From Vulgatibacter incomptus (GTDB taxonomy: Bacteria > Myxococcota > Myxococcia > Myxococcales > Vulgatibacteraceae), in assembly GCF_001263175.1 (NCBI RefSeq), contig NZ_CP012332.1, positions 1,671,501 through 1,735,500 of the forward strand: a DNA stretch of 64,000 bases, written 5' to 3'. The first letter of the stretch is position 1; each line of letters begins with the position of its first letter. Positions 21,625 through 30,243 of the stretch are shown one piece after another. A program made the position numbers and the translations under genes. A model generated the notes under the pieces. That model was not told where the DNA came from. It worked only from the letters and a program-made list of their open reading frames with translations, and ran no database searches.

Positions 21625-22344
21625 TCAGCTCCCGAAGATCCCGAGCAGGATCGCGACGGGGATGGAGGCGAAGCCGGCGGCGATGATCGCGCTGAGGATC
21701 CGGCCCGCCTGGATCGCGAACGGGGTCCAGCGCCGGCCGTTGAGGCCGAAGGTCTGGATCGCGCTCCACACGCCGTGCGAGAGGTGCAGCGCCAGCAGGA
21801 ACATCCCCACCACGTAGATCACCACGATCCCGCCGATGGAGAAGCTGCGGATCATGTTCGTGTAGATGTCGTGGCGGCCCAGGGCGTCCACCATCGCGTA
21901 GTCACCCGGGAAGACCCAGCCCAGGGTGAAGTGCGCGAGGTGGAAGAGGATGAAGGCCAGGAGGAGCAGCCCCGTGTACGGCATCGTACGGGTGATCCAC
22001 GTGGCCTTCCGGTACCGATAGCCCTGGTAGCCCTGCGGCCTGGCCTTCTTGTTCAGATAGAAGAGCCTCATGCCGGCGAGGACGTGGAGGACCACGATCA
22101 CCAGCACGAAGAGCCTCTGGCCCCAGAGCAGCGCGGGCTCGTTCGCGAGGAACGCGGCGTAGCCGTTGTAGATCTCCGCGCCCTTGAACACCTGGAGGTT
22201 GCCGCCCAGGTGGAGGAGCAGCCAGAAGACGAAGAGCGCCCCGGTGACGCCCATGACCCACTTCGCGCCGACCGACGACTGAGCCACGCGGCCGATCACC
22301 GATTTTCCGGCGCGGGGGCCGGTCGTGGTTGCACCCGAATGCAT
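21625..22344 (-). CDS. sdhC: Succinate dehydrogenase cytochrome b558 subunit
   Basis: 239 residues with five membrane helices, the pattern of the single-polypeptide, di-haem anchor of type B succinate:quinone oxidoreductases. Candidate haem-ligand histidines lie in LLLHLGGN, VVLHVLAG, LFHLAHFTLG and ALHLSHGVWS. ATG at 22344 with AGGGA nine bases upstream. First gene of the sdhCAB operon. The enzyme reduces menaquinone or ubiquinone; which one cannot be read from sequence. Confidence 0.93.
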   Translation of the reverse strand: MHSGATTTGPRAGKSVIGRVAQSSVGAKWVMGVTGALFVFWLLLHLGGNLQVFKGAEIYNGYAAFLANEPALLWGQRLFVLVIVVLHVLAGMRLFYLNKKARPQGYQGYRYRKATWITRTMPYTGLLLLAFILFHLAHFTLGWVFPGDYAMVDALGRHDIYTNMIRSFSIGGIVVIYVVGMFLLALHLSHGVWSAIQTFGLNGRRWTPFAIQAGRILSAIIAAGFASIPVAILLGIFGS

Positions 22345-22485
22345 ACGAATGTTCCCTGTTGAGAGAAGCGATGGGCGGAAACCTAACAGATTCGCCCCGC
22401 CCATGGCTCGCCCGACCTTCGTCGGGTTTCCGGCGAACCGGGGCTACGGCCGAACCGCCGCCGCCCCGGATCGCGAGACTGCGTC

Positions 22486-23424
22486 TTAGAGCTTGCACGA
22501 CTCCACGACGGCCTTCACCGCGTGGAACGACTTGTCGAGCATGACCTTCTCGGCCGGGTCGAGGGCGATCTCGTAGACCTTCTCCACGCCGCCGCCGCCG
22601 ATGCGGGCCGGGACGCCGAAGAAGTAGCCGTCGATGCCGTATTCGCCATGGAGGCGCGCCGCAACCGGGAGGACCCGCTTTCGGTCGAGGAGGTAGGACT
22701 CCGCCATCGAGACGGCGCTCTCCGCCGGCGCGAAGTACGCCGAGCCGGTTCCGAAGAGCTGCACGAGCTCGCCGCCGCCCTTGCGGGTGCGGTCGACGAT
22801 GGCGTCGAGCTTGTCCTTGGGGAGGAGGCTCTCGAGGGGAACGCCGCCCACCGAGCAGAGGCGGGTCAGCGGCACCATGTCGTCGCCGTGGCCGCCGAGG
22901 ACCACCGCGTGGACGTCCTCGATGGAGACGTCGAGGGCCTCGGAGACGAAGAAGCGGAAGCGCGAGGAGTCGAGGACGCCGGCCATGCCGCAGACCATGT
23001 GGTCAGCCAGGCCCGCGACCTTGTGCATCGCGTAGACCATCGCGTCGAGGGGGTTCGAGATCACGATCACGAAGGCGTTCGGCGTGTGCTTCTTCACCTT
23101 CTCCGCGACGTCGGAGATGATCGGCATGTTCACGCCGACGAGGTCGTCGCGGCTCATGCCCGGCTTGCGGGGCACGCCGGCCGTGACGATGACGACGTCC
23201 GCGCCTTCCGCGTCGGCGAAGTCGCTCGTCCCCACGAGGCGCGTGTCGAGGCCGCGCACCGCGTTGAGCTGGTTGATGTCGAGGGCCTTGCCCTTGGTCG
23301 GACCTGCCACCCTCTCGATGTCGTAGAGCACCACGTCGCCGAGGCGCCGCTCCGCGCAGAGGAGCCCGATGTTCCCGCCGATGTTGCCGGCGCCGACGAC
23401 CGCGATCTTGTTCCTGCGAGCCAT
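22486..23424 (-). CDS. mdh: Malate dehydrogenase (LDH-like type)
   Basis: 312 residues. NAD-binding VVGAGNIGGNIG at the N-terminus, the mobile-loop GVPRKPGMSRDDL with substrate-binding Arg residues, ISNPLDAMVY, and the catalytic His in VVLGGHGDDMVP. The Arg pattern in the loop fits malate rather than lactate. GGAGG is 7 bases before the ATG, and a good promoter lies just upstream. It sits between icd and the sdh operon in the TCA-cycle cluster. Confidence 0.97.
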   Translation of the reverse strand: MARRNKIAVVGAGNIGGNIGLLCAERRLGDVVLYDIERVAGPTKGKALDINQLNAVRGLDTRLVGTSDFADAEGADVVIVTAGVPRKPGMSRDDLVGVNMPIISDVAEKVKKHTPNAFVIVISNPLDAMVYAMHKVAGLADHMVCGMAGVLDSSRFRFFVSEALDVSIEDVHAVVLGGHGDDMVPLTRLCSVGGVPLESLLPKDKLDAIVDRTRKGGGELVQLFGTGSAYFAPAESAVSMAESYLLDRKRVLPVAARLHGEYGIDGYFFGVPARIGGGGVEKVYEIALDPAEKVMLDKSFHAVKAVVESCKL

Positions 23425-23444
23425 TTCCTGACCTCCGTAAGGTC

Positions 23445-23473
23445 GTATTAGAGGGAGCCGACGCGGTGCGCAA
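23445..23473 (-). promoter_or_regulatory. Promoter of mdh
   Basis: TTGCGC (23473-23468), 17-base spacer, TAATAC (23450-23445). The start point would be near 23438, leaving a leader of about 14 bases that still includes the GGAGG site. Confidence 0.7.
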
Positions 23474-23523
23474 CAGGCTGAAAGCCGTCTAATGCGCCGA
23501 ATCGGCTCCGCTTGGGCGAGGCC

Positions 23524-24783
23524 CTACATCGCCTTGCACATCGCCACGGCGAACTCCGACGCCTTCAGCAGCGTCGCGCCCTCCATCTGGCGGTGGAAGT
23601 CGTAGGTGACCGTCTTGTTCAGGATCGCCTGCTCCATGCCCTTGACCACGAGATCCGCCGCCTCGTTCCAGCCCATGTGGCGCAGCATCATCTCGCCCGA
23701 GAGGATCAGCGAACCCGGGTTCACCTTGTCCTGGCCGGCGTACTTGGGGGCCGTGCCGTGGGTGGCCTCGAAGACCGCCGCCTTGTCGCCCACGTTGCCG
23801 CCCGGCGCGATGCCGAGGCCGCCGACCTGCGCGGCCGCCGCGTCGGAGAGGTAGTCGCCGTTGAGGTTCGGGGTGGCGAGGATCTGGTACTCGTCCGGCC
23901 GCAGGAGGATCTGCTGGAACATGTTGTCCGCGATCCGGTCGTTGATGAGGATCTTGCCGGCGGGCAGCTTGCCGTCGTGCTTCTCCCAGAGGTCGGCCTC
24001 GGAGATCACGACGTCGGCGAACTGCTCCTTGGCCACCTCGTAGCCCCAGTCGCGGAACGCACCCTCGGTGAACTTCATGATGTTCCCCTTGTGAACCAGG
24101 GTCACCATGGTCCGGCCGGTGGCGATCGCGTGCTTGATCGCCGCCGCCACGAGGCGCTTGGAGCCGAAGGCGGAGATCGGCTTGATGCCGATGCCCGAGC
24201 CCTCGCGGATCGGCTCCTTGGGCTTGAGCTCGGTGTTGATGAAGTTGCGGAGCTTCTCGACATCGGCGGAGCCGGACTTGTACTCGATGCCCGAGTAGAC
24301 GTCCTCCGTGTTCTCGCGGAAGATCACCACGTCGAGCTTGCCGGGCTCCTTCACCGGAGCGGGCACGCCCTCGAACCAGCGCACGGGGCGGATGCAGGAG
24401 TAGAGGTCGAGCTCCTGGCGGAGCGCGACGTTGATCGAGCGGATGCCGCCGCCCACCGGCGTGGTGAGGGGACCCTTGATCGCGACGATGTACTCTTTGA
24501 TCGCCTCGAGGGTGTCGTTCGGCAGCCAGGTGTTCGGGCCGTAGACCTCGTTCGCCTTCTCGCCGGCGTAGATCTCGAACCAGTGGATCTTGCGCTTACC
24601 GGCGTAGGCCTTCTCCACGGCGGCGTCGAGGACGAGCTTCGTGGCGTTCCAGATATCGGGACCGGTGCCGTCGCCTTCGATGAAGGGGATGATCGGATCA
24701 GCGGGGACGTTCAGATTCCCGTTTGCGCCCACGGTGATCCGCGAGCCGGTCGCCGGCACTTTCAGCTTCTCGAAGTTCGCCAT
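23524..24783 (-). CDS. icd: NADP-dependent isocitrate dehydrogenase
   Basis: 419 residues, close to E. coli Icd. Key regions: [16 protein letters not shown], the isocitrate-binding [33 protein letters not shown] (including the regulatory Ser region), [15 protein letters not shown], and the metal-site aspartates in [14 protein letters not shown] to LINDRIADN. Oxidative decarboxylation of isocitrate in the TCA cycle. AAGGAGAGGA precedes the ATG at 24783. A TATAAG box lies about 55 bases upstream at 24830-24835, a candidate -10 element. The reading frame upstream of this ATG is not coding. Confidence 0.98.
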   Translation of the reverse strand: MANFEKLKVPATGSRITVGANGNLNVPADPIIPFIEGDGTGPDIWNATKLVLDAAVEKAYAGKRKIHWFEIYAGEKANEVYGPNTWLPNDTLEAIKEYIVAIKGPLTTPVGGGIRSINVALRQELDLYSCIRPVRWFEGVPAPVKEPGKLDVVIFRENTEDVYSGIEYKSGSADVEKLRNFINTELKPKEPIREGSGIGIKPISAFGSKRLVAAAIKHAIATGRTMVTLVHKGNIMKFTEGAFRDWGYEVAKEQFADVVISEADLWEKHDGKLPAGKILINDRIADNMFQQILLRPDEYQILATPNLNGDYLSDAAAAQVGGLGIAPGGNVGDKAAVFEATHGTAPKYAGQDKVNPGSLILSGEMMLRHMGWNEAADLVVKGMEQAILNKTVTYDFHRQMEGATLLKASEFAVAMCKAM

Positions 24784-24994
24784 GATCGGTCCTCTCCTTG
24801 GTTTCCTGCTCCGAGGTTGGGCGCGCCTTATACCATACGGTCCCGCTGTGGAATGGGGATCTTCCCGGGTTTGTGCCGAGCCCGGAGCCGGTGTCGGCCG
24901 CCTCCCCCGCCGTCGGTTTCGGGAGCCGCCGAAGGCCACCGGGAGCGGCCCCCCCGCCGGCCTGGAGCGATCGCCCGAAGCCTGCGGAGATTGC

Positions 24995-25024
24995 TTGACC
25001 GCTCCCGGCCGCCTTGGCTACCTA
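24995..25024 (+). promoter_or_regulatory. Promoter of the zinc-ribbon gene, apparently leaderless
   Basis: TTGACC (24995-25000), 18-base spacer, TACCTA (25019-25024). The ATG at 25033 is only 8 bases from the -10 box and no Shine-Dalgarno sequence is present, so transcription should begin at or next to the start codon. Confidence 0.65.
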
Positions 25025-25032
25025 GCCGCACC

Positions 25033-25389
25033 ATGACCATCGACTTCAATTGCCAGCAGTGCGACGCATCCTTCGAGATCGAGATCGGCGAGATCCTCGA
25101 GGGGGATCCGATCGTCTGCCCGAATTGTGGCCAGAAGGCCGCCCGCAAGATCTCCGAGGAGCTCGGAAACGCCCTCGACGAGCTCCTCGCCAAGGTCGCC
25201 GAGCTCCGGCCCAAGTTCCTGCTCGCCCTCACCATCGAATCCGACGATCTCCCCGCGCCCTACGACGAAGAGCCCGCCGAGGAGGAAGAGGAAGAAGAGG
25301 AAGAGTCCGAGGAAGAGGACGAGGGCTACGAAGACGACGACGAGGATGAGGACGAAGACGAGGACGAAGACGAGGACGAAGAACGCTGA
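25033..25389 (+). CDS. Small zinc-ribbon protein with acidic C-terminal tail
   Basis: 118 residues. The N-terminal 40 residues hold two CxxC pairs (CQQC and CPNC, about 21 residues apart), typical of a single zinc ribbon. A short helical segment follows (ISEELGNALDELLAKVAEL). The last 50 residues are almost entirely Glu and Asp, ending in alternating D/E. Such tails often contact basic proteins or RNA polymerase. It sits upstream of pyk on the same strand, 106 bases away, and divergently from icd. The composition matches real genes and the zinc ligands are intact. The function is not known. Confidence 0.82.
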   Translation: MTIDFNCQQCDASFEIEIGEILEGDPIVCPNCGQKAARKISEELGNALDELLAKVAELRPKFLLALTIESDDLPAPYDEEPAEEEEEEEEESEEEDEGYEDDDEDEDEDEDEDEDEER

Positions 25390-25495
25390 TCGTCCCGCCA
25401 GGCCTTCTGCATCGTCGGTCCGCGGACCCGCATCGCGTGCCGGCCCAAAGCCGTAGCAGCAATGCGGGGCCGTCGAGCTTCGGAAGGAAGGCATC

Positions 25496-26896
25496 ATGCG
25501 CAAAGCAAAGATCGTCTGCACCCTGGGCCCCGCTTCCGACTCGCTCGAGCAGATCGAGGCGCTCGTCCGGGCGGGCATGGACGTCGCCCGGCTGAACTTC
25601 TCCCACGGCACCCACCGCGACCACGAGCGGCGCCTGGGCCTCGTCCGGGAGGCCGCGCAGCGCGTAGGCCGCCCCGTGGCGGTGCTGCAGGACCTGCAGG
25701 GACCGAAGATCCGCACCGGAAAGATGCGGGGCGGCAAGATCACCCTCGCCACCGGCTCCGAGGTGACGATCACCACCGAGGAGGTGCTGGGCACCTCCTC
25801 GCGGTTCTCCACGACCTACGCCGGCCTCGTGCGCGACGTGCGGATCGGCGACGACGTCCTCCTCGCCGACGGCCGCATCAAGCTCACCGTCCTCAAGAAG
25901 CCCAAGAAGAACGAGATCCGCTGCAAGGTCACCCTCGGCGGCGAGCTCGGGAACAACAAGGGCATCAACCTCCCCGGCACCAAGGTCTCCGCGCCCTCCC
26001 TCACCGAGAAGGACGCCGCCGACCTCGAGTTCGGCCTCGCCATCGGCGTGGACTACGTGGCGATCTCGTTCGTCCGCACCGCGGACGACGTGCGCAACGT
26101 GAAGCGGATCGCCGGCGAGCGCGTGCCGATCATCGCCAAGATCGAGATGCCCCAGGCCGTCGCCGACATCGATGCCATCGCGGAGATCGCGGACGGCATC
26201 ATGGTCGCCCGCGGCGATCTGGGCGTAGAGCTCCCCCTCGAGCGCGTCCCCTTGATCCAGAAGATGCTGATCGAGCGGACCAACGCCCAGGGCAAGATCG
26301 TGATCGTCGCCACCGAGATGCTCGAGTCGATGATCCACGAGGCCCGCCCCACCCGCGCCGAGGTCTCGGACGTCGCCAACGCCGTCCTCGACGGCGCCGA
26401 CGCGGTGATGCTCTCCGCGGAGACCGCGAGCGGCGCACACCCGGTGGAGGCGGCTGCCACCATGGCCGCCATCGTCCAGGAGGTGGAGCGGAGCCACCGC
26501 TTCCGCTCCCTGAAGCCCCACAACCTGGCGCGCTCCGACTCCTTCTCGTCTGCGGTGGCCCGCGCCTGCTGCGCCGCCGCCGAGCAGCTCGGCCTCGACT
26601 CGATCGCAGCCTGCACCCAGACCGGCCGCGCCGCCCGCCTCATCTCCGAGCACCGCCCCGCAGCCCGGATCTTCGCCCTCACCCCGCTGCCCGAGACCTA
26701 CCGCCGGATGGCGCTGTGCTGGGGCGTGATCCCCCTGATGATCCCGGCCTACAGCACGCCCGACGAGATGCTCCGCGTCGTCACCGACGTGCTCCTGCGC
26801 GAGAAGTTCGCCAAGCGCGGCGACCCCGTGGTGATCTCGAGCGGCGTCCCCAACCAGCCGATGTCCACCAACCTGATGACGATTCATCGGCTGTAG
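25496..26896 (+). CDS. pyk: Pyruvate kinase
   Basis: 466 residues. Converts phosphoenolpyruvate and ADP to pyruvate and ATP. Family marks: KIVCTLGPASDS, RLNFSHGTHRDH, LQDLQGPKIRTG, the catalytic Lys in IIAKIEMPQAV, metal-binding Glu and Asp in MVARGDLGVELPLERVP, and VATEMLESM. A C-terminal regulatory domain is present. GGAAGG lies just before the ATG. It follows the zinc-ribbon gene on the same strand and is closed by the hairpin at 26910-26937. Confidence 0.98.
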   Translation: MRKAKIVCTLGPASDSLEQIEALVRAGMDVARLNFSHGTHRDHERRLGLVREAAQRVGRPVAVLQDLQGPKIRTGKMRGGKITLATGSEVTITTEEVLGTSSRFSTTYAGLVRDVRIGDDVLLADGRIKLTVLKKPKKNEIRCKVTLGGELGNNKGINLPGTKVSAPSLTEKDAADLEFGLAIGVDYVAISFVRTADDVRNVKRIAGERVPIIAKIEMPQAVADIDAIAEIADGIMVARGDLGVELPLERVPLIQKMLIERTNAQGKIVIVATEMLESMIHEARPTRAEVSDVANAVLDGADAVMLSAETASGAHPVEAAATMAAIVQEVERSHRFRSLKPHNLARSDSFSSAVARACCAAAEQLGLDSIAACTQTGRAARLISEHRPAARIFALTPLPETYRRMALCWGVIPLMIPAYSTPDEMLRVVTDVLLREKFAKRGDPVVISSGVPNQPMSTNLMTIHRL

Positions 26897-26909
26897 GACA
26901 ATTTCAGCA

Positions 26910-26937
26910 GCCGCCTGCCCGTCGCATCGCGGGCGGC
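26910..26937 (+). terminator. Terminator hairpin of pyk
   Basis: GCCGCC / GGCGGC outer stem with an alternative inner GCCCG / CGGGC pairing, 13 bases after the pyk stop. Confidence 0.6.
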
Positions 26938-26971
26938 AACACGTGGACTCGAAACAGTCGAGGCATATAAC

Positions 26972-27004
26972 CCATGTGCATTCGTGACTCACGAATGCAC
27001 ATGG
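26972..27004. other. Perfect 16-bp inverted repeat with one-base centre
   Basis: Arms 26972-26987 and 26989-27004 (starting CCATGTGCATTCGTGA) are exact complements around a single C. The element is less GC-rich than its surroundings and lies between the convergent pyk and the gene ending at 27165. It may be a terminator, a protein-binding site or the trace of a small palindromic repeat. Confidence 0.7.
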
Positions 27005-27105
27005 TCACGTCGTCGACCTATAGGCGTTCGCTCCGCATTCGAGAACACGCGCCGCTCGGGGAGCTCGAACCCCCTGCCGTGCATCTTCGGGACTCGATCG
27101 CAAAG

Positions 27106-27137
27106 CGGGCCCGCTCCGATGACACGGAGCGAGCCCG
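27106..27137 (-). terminator. Terminator hairpin of the pyrimidine operon
   Basis: A 13-bp stem with one mismatch (CGGGCCCGCTCCG with its partner, 6-base loop), 28 bases after the stop codon of the last operon gene at 27165. Confidence 0.65.
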
Positions 27138-27164
27138 GGCGACGCGACCAAGCGATCGCCCCGC

Positions 27165-27827
27165 TCAGCCGAACTTGTAGATGTTCTCGACGGGGACGCC
27201 GCGGTAGCGATCGAGCTTCAGCGCGAGGCGCGCGAGGTCGTAGGCGAGCTCGGAGGACGAGGCCGTAGGGTCGGCCTTCTTCCGGCGCTTGGCCTCGGTG
27301 AGGATCGCCTTGCGGGCCTCCGCCGGGTGGTACAGGAAGTGACCGCTGAAGACGAGGTTGCCGTCGATCGGGAGCAGGCGCGCGTCGAGGATGTCGCCCT
27401 TCGAGAGGGCGACGAGGCCGCGGCGCTCCAGGATGTCGTAGTCGGTGCGGCTCACCACGTCGCGAACCTTGAGGCCGAGCTTGGTGCCGAGCTTCCGGAC
27501 CTCGAAGATCCCGTGGACGGAGCGCGTGAGCGCCTCGAAGGTCCCCAGCTCCTCGGGAGAGAGCGCGGCGCGGTTCGCCTCGAGGTACGCGGCGGCGGGC
27601 GGAGCGCCCGTGCCGTCCAGGGGGCGATCGAAGAGGAAATGCTCCACGAAGAGCGCCAGGCGCTGCTCGAAGGACCGATCCTCCTCGTGGGCCTCGCCGA
27701 TCCGCTCGAAGAATGCCGCCTTGGCGCGGAGGATCTCCTCCTGCCGATCGGGACCGGACGCCCACGCGAGCACTCTGTCGAGCTGCGGCTGGTACACGGT
27801 GTGGCCTTCCGAGAAGGGTCCCGTCAC
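27165..27827 (-). CDS. Hypothetical protein translationally coupled to carA
   Basis: 220 residues, starting with a GTG that overlaps the carA stop (GTGA), so translation is probably coupled. I do not recognise a family. The N-terminal half is helical and acidic/aromatic (RAKAAFFERIGEAHEEDRSFEQRLALFVEHFLFDR is interrupted by short breaks); the middle has IFEVRKLGTKLGLKVRDV, which looks like a small beta-domain, and LPIDGNLVFSGHFLYHP follows. No signal peptide or membrane segment. As last gene of a pyrB-pyrC-carA operon it might affect pyrimidine synthesis, but that is only context. Confidence 0.82.
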   Translation of the reverse strand: MTGPFSEGHTVYQPQLDRVLAWASGPDRQEEILRAKAAFFERIGEAHEEDRSFEQRLALFVEHFLFDRPLDGTGAPPAAAYLEANRAALSPEELGTFEALTRSVHGIFEVRKLGTKLGLKVRDVVSRTDYDILERRGLVALSKGDILDARLLPIDGNLVFSGHFLYHPAEARKAILTEAKRRKKADPTASSSELAYDLARLALKLDRYRGVPVENIYKFG

Positions 27828-28945
27828 GCCTGCGAGCGATCCGGAACCGGCGCCCCCTCCATCATGGCAGTGAACCGACCGAAGAGCGCCAGGGAATCGA
27901 GGGGTCCCGGCGCGGACTCCGGGTGGAACTGCACACCGATGGCACGGAAGGCCGGCAGCTCGATCCCCTCCACGCTGCCGTCGTGGACGGAAGAGTGGGT
28001 GACTGCAGCGCCGATCGCGCCCAGGCTCTCCGCGTCGACTGCGAAGGAGTGGCTCTGTCCGGTGATGGCGACCTTGCCGGTGGAGAGCTCCTTCACCGGG
28101 TAGTTGGCGCCGTGGTGCGGATGAACGAGGCGCTGCATCCGGGCGCCGGCGGCCTTCGCCAGGAGCTGGTGACCCAGGTTGACGCCGAGTATGGGGGTCT
28201 TGCCCAGGAGCGCCCGGACGGCGGCCTCCGCCTCGGAGAGGTCGGAGGGATCGCCGGGGCCGCCGGAGAGGACGATGCCGTCGGGCTGGAGCGCCAGCAC
28301 GTCGGCAGCGGTCGTCGTAAAGGGGACGACGGTGAGGCGGCAGCCCTGCTCGGCGAGCCGCCGCAGCAGGGAACGCTTCACGCCGAGGTCGTATACGACC
28401 ACGTGGAAGCGGCTCGCCCCTTCGGCCGGGAGCTCGTAGCGCACCTTCGTGCTCACCCGGGCGACGAGGCCGGTCGCAGGCGGAAGCGCCCTCGCCTTCT
28501 CCACCAGGGTCTTGGCGTCGGCGCCGTCGAGGGTGGAGAGCACGCCCCGCTTCGGACCGCCGTCGCGGATGTGCCGGATCAGCATGCGGGTGTCGATGCC
28601 CTCGATGCCAGGCGTGCCGTGGCTCGCGAGCCAGGGCTGCAGCGCCTCCTTCGCGAGGTGGCTGGAAGGAGCCAGCGCCACGTGCCGGGCGACGACGCCG
28701 GCGGCGTGGACGGTCGCGGACTCGAAGGCCACGTCGGTCACCCCGACGTTGCCGAGCTCGGGGTAGGCGAAGACCACGAGCTGGCCGGCGGATCCGGGAT
28801 CCGTGAGGATCTCCTGGTATCCGGTGGGAGAGGTCTGGAAGACCACCTCGCCGGCGGCCTCCGCCCGTGCGCCAAAGCCCGTCCCTTCGAAGACCGTCCC
28901 GTCTTCGAGGGCCAGGATCGCCTTGCCCGTAGAACCGTCCTTCAC
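27824..28945 (-). CDS. carA: Carbamoyl-phosphate synthase small (glutaminase) subunit, catalytic Cys replaced by Asn
   Basis: 373 residues, normal length. N-terminal CPSase small-chain domain (about 8-140) and C-terminal class I glutamine amidotransferase domain (about 180-365). The nucleophile motif, normally G[IV]C[LM]GHQ, reads GVNLGHQ: residue 256 is Asn (codon AAC at 28180-28178). The other triad residues, His341 and Glu343 in QFHPESAPG, are intact. The change needs two base substitutions from a Cys codon. GTG start overlapping the pyrC stop (GTGA) with AAGGAG upstream. It should pair with CarB, not in this window. It may channel free ammonia or be regulatory, rather than hydrolyse glutamine. 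Confidence 0.95.
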   Translation of the reverse strand: MKDGSTGKAILALEDGTVFEGTGFGARAEAAGEVVFQTSPTGYQEILTDPGSAGQLVVFAYPELGNVGVTDVAFESATVHAAGVVARHVALAPSSHLAKEALQPWLASHGTPGIEGIDTRMLIRHIRDGGPKRGVLSTLDGADAKTLVEKARALPPATGLVARVSTKVRYELPAEGASRFHVVVYDLGVKRSLLRRLAEQGCRLTVVPFTTTAADVLALQPDGIVLSGGPGDPSDLSEAEAAVRALLGKTPILGVNLGHQLLAKAAGARMQRLVHPHHGANYPVKELSTGKVAITGQSHSFAVDAESLGAIGAAVTHSSVHDGSVEGIELPAFRAIGVQFHPESAPGPLDSLALFGRFTAMMEGAPVPDRSQA

Positions 28946-30243
28946 CTGCCGCTCTCCTTGCTCTCGTACACGATCGCGCCGCCGACCAGGGTGAGGTCCA
29001 CCCTCCCGCGGAGCGTCCAACCTTCGAAGGGCGTGTAACGGCCCTTGCTCTCGAAGCGGGCCGGGTCGACCCGCCATTCCGCCTCGGGATCGACGATGGC
29101 CAGATCCGCCACCTCGCCCTCGGCCACCCTGCCCCCCGGCAGGCCGAAGGCCTTCGCCGGGCCGAGGCTCAGGAGCTCGACGGCGCGCATCAGCGAGATC
29201 GCGCCGCTCCGAACCAGGGCGAGGGTGAGCGGCAGCGCGGTCTCGAGGCCGACGATCCCGTTGGCGGCCCGCTCGAACTCGACGTCCTTCTCCACCGCCG
29301 AGTGGGGCGCGTGGTCGGTCGCGATGGCGTCGATGGTGCCGTCGGCGAGGCCCACGAGGACGGCGTCGACGTCGGCCTGCGTGCGGAGCGGCGGGCACAT
29401 CTTGGCCCGGGTGTCGTAGGTGCCGACCGCCTCGTCGGTGAGGGTGAAGTGGTGCGGCGTAGCCTCGGCGGTGACCCGAAGGCCTCGGCGCTTGGCGTCG
29501 CGCACCGCCCGGACCGAGCCGGCGGTAGATAGGTGGGCGATGTGCAGCCTGCCGCCCGTGAGGGCGCAGAGCTCGATGTCGCGGAGGACCATCGCGTCCT
29601 CGGCCACGTTCGGCGAGCCGCGGAGCCCGAGGCGGGTCGAGACCGCGCCCTCGTTCATGCAGCCGCCGGCGGCGAGGTGGAGATCCTCTTCGTGGACCAT
29701 CACGGGCAGGTCGAAGGTCTTGGCGTACTCGAGGGCGCGGCGCATCAGCGCCGGATCCATCACGGGCCTGCCGTCGTCCGTGATGCACACGGCGCCGGCC
29801 TGGACCATGTCGCCGATCTCCGCGAGGTCCTTGCCCTCCTGGCCCTTGGAGATGGCGCCGCTGGGATAGACCCTGGCGAGGCCGGCCTCGGCGGCGCGGT
29901 CGAGGACGAAGCGGACGAGGTGCGCGTTGTCGATCGGCGGCCGGGTGTTCGGCATCGCCACGACGGCGGTGAAGCCGCCGGCGACGGCCGACCGGGCGCC
30001 GGTGAGGATCGTCTCCTTGTACTCCTCGCCCGGCTCGCGCAGGTGGGCGTGGAGATCGATGAACCCCGGGAGCACGAGCTTCCCGGCGCAGTCGATGACC
30101 TTGACACCCTGGGTATTCGACGGGAGATCGGCCGAGATCGAGCGGATCCGCCCGTCGACGACGTGCACGGTGCGCACGCCATCGACGCCGGTGGCCGGAT
30201 CGAGGAGCCGGCCGTTCACGAGGAAGAGCTCGGACTGGCTCAT
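28942..30243 (-). CDS. pyrC: Dihydroorotase
   Basis: 433 residues, class I dihydroorotase length. Cyclises carbamoyl aspartate in pyrimidine synthesis. Motifs: VLPGFIDLHAHLREPG with the metal-binding HxH, VAMPNTRPPIDN, HIAHLSTAGS, and the catalytic Asp in ATDHAPH. The ATG at 30243 shares a base with the pyrB stop (TGATG), and the stop overlaps the carA start, so pyrB-pyrC-carA is tightly coupled. Confidence 0.97.
   Translation of the reverse strand: MSQSELFLVNGRLLDPATGVDGVRTVHVVDGRIRSISADLPSNTQGVKVIDCAGKLVLPGFIDLHAHLREPGEEYKETILTGARSAVAGGFTAVVAMPNTRPPIDNAHLVRFVLDRAAEAGLARVYPSGAISKGQEGKDLAEIGDMVQAGAVCITDDGRPVMDPALMRRALEYAKTFDLPVMVHEEDLHLAAGGCMNEGAVSTRLGLRGSPNVAEDAMVLRDIELCALTGGRLHIAHLSTAGSVRAVRDAKRRGLRVTAEATPHHFTLTDEAVGTYDTRAKMCPPLRTQADVDAVLVGLADGTIDAIATDHAPHSAVEKDVEFERAANGIVGLETALPLTLALVRSGAISLMRAVELLSLGPAKAFGLPGGRVAEGEVADLAIVDPEAEWRVDPARFESKGRYTPFEGWTLRGRVDLTLVGGAIVYESKESGR

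Noticed and set aside
26974-27000. The plus strand reads MCIRDS at the palindrome, the peptide well known from Nextera adapter contamination.
   Set aside because: The DNA is ATGTGCATTCGTGACTC, not the transposase end ATGTGTATAAGAGACAG, so the match is at peptide level only.
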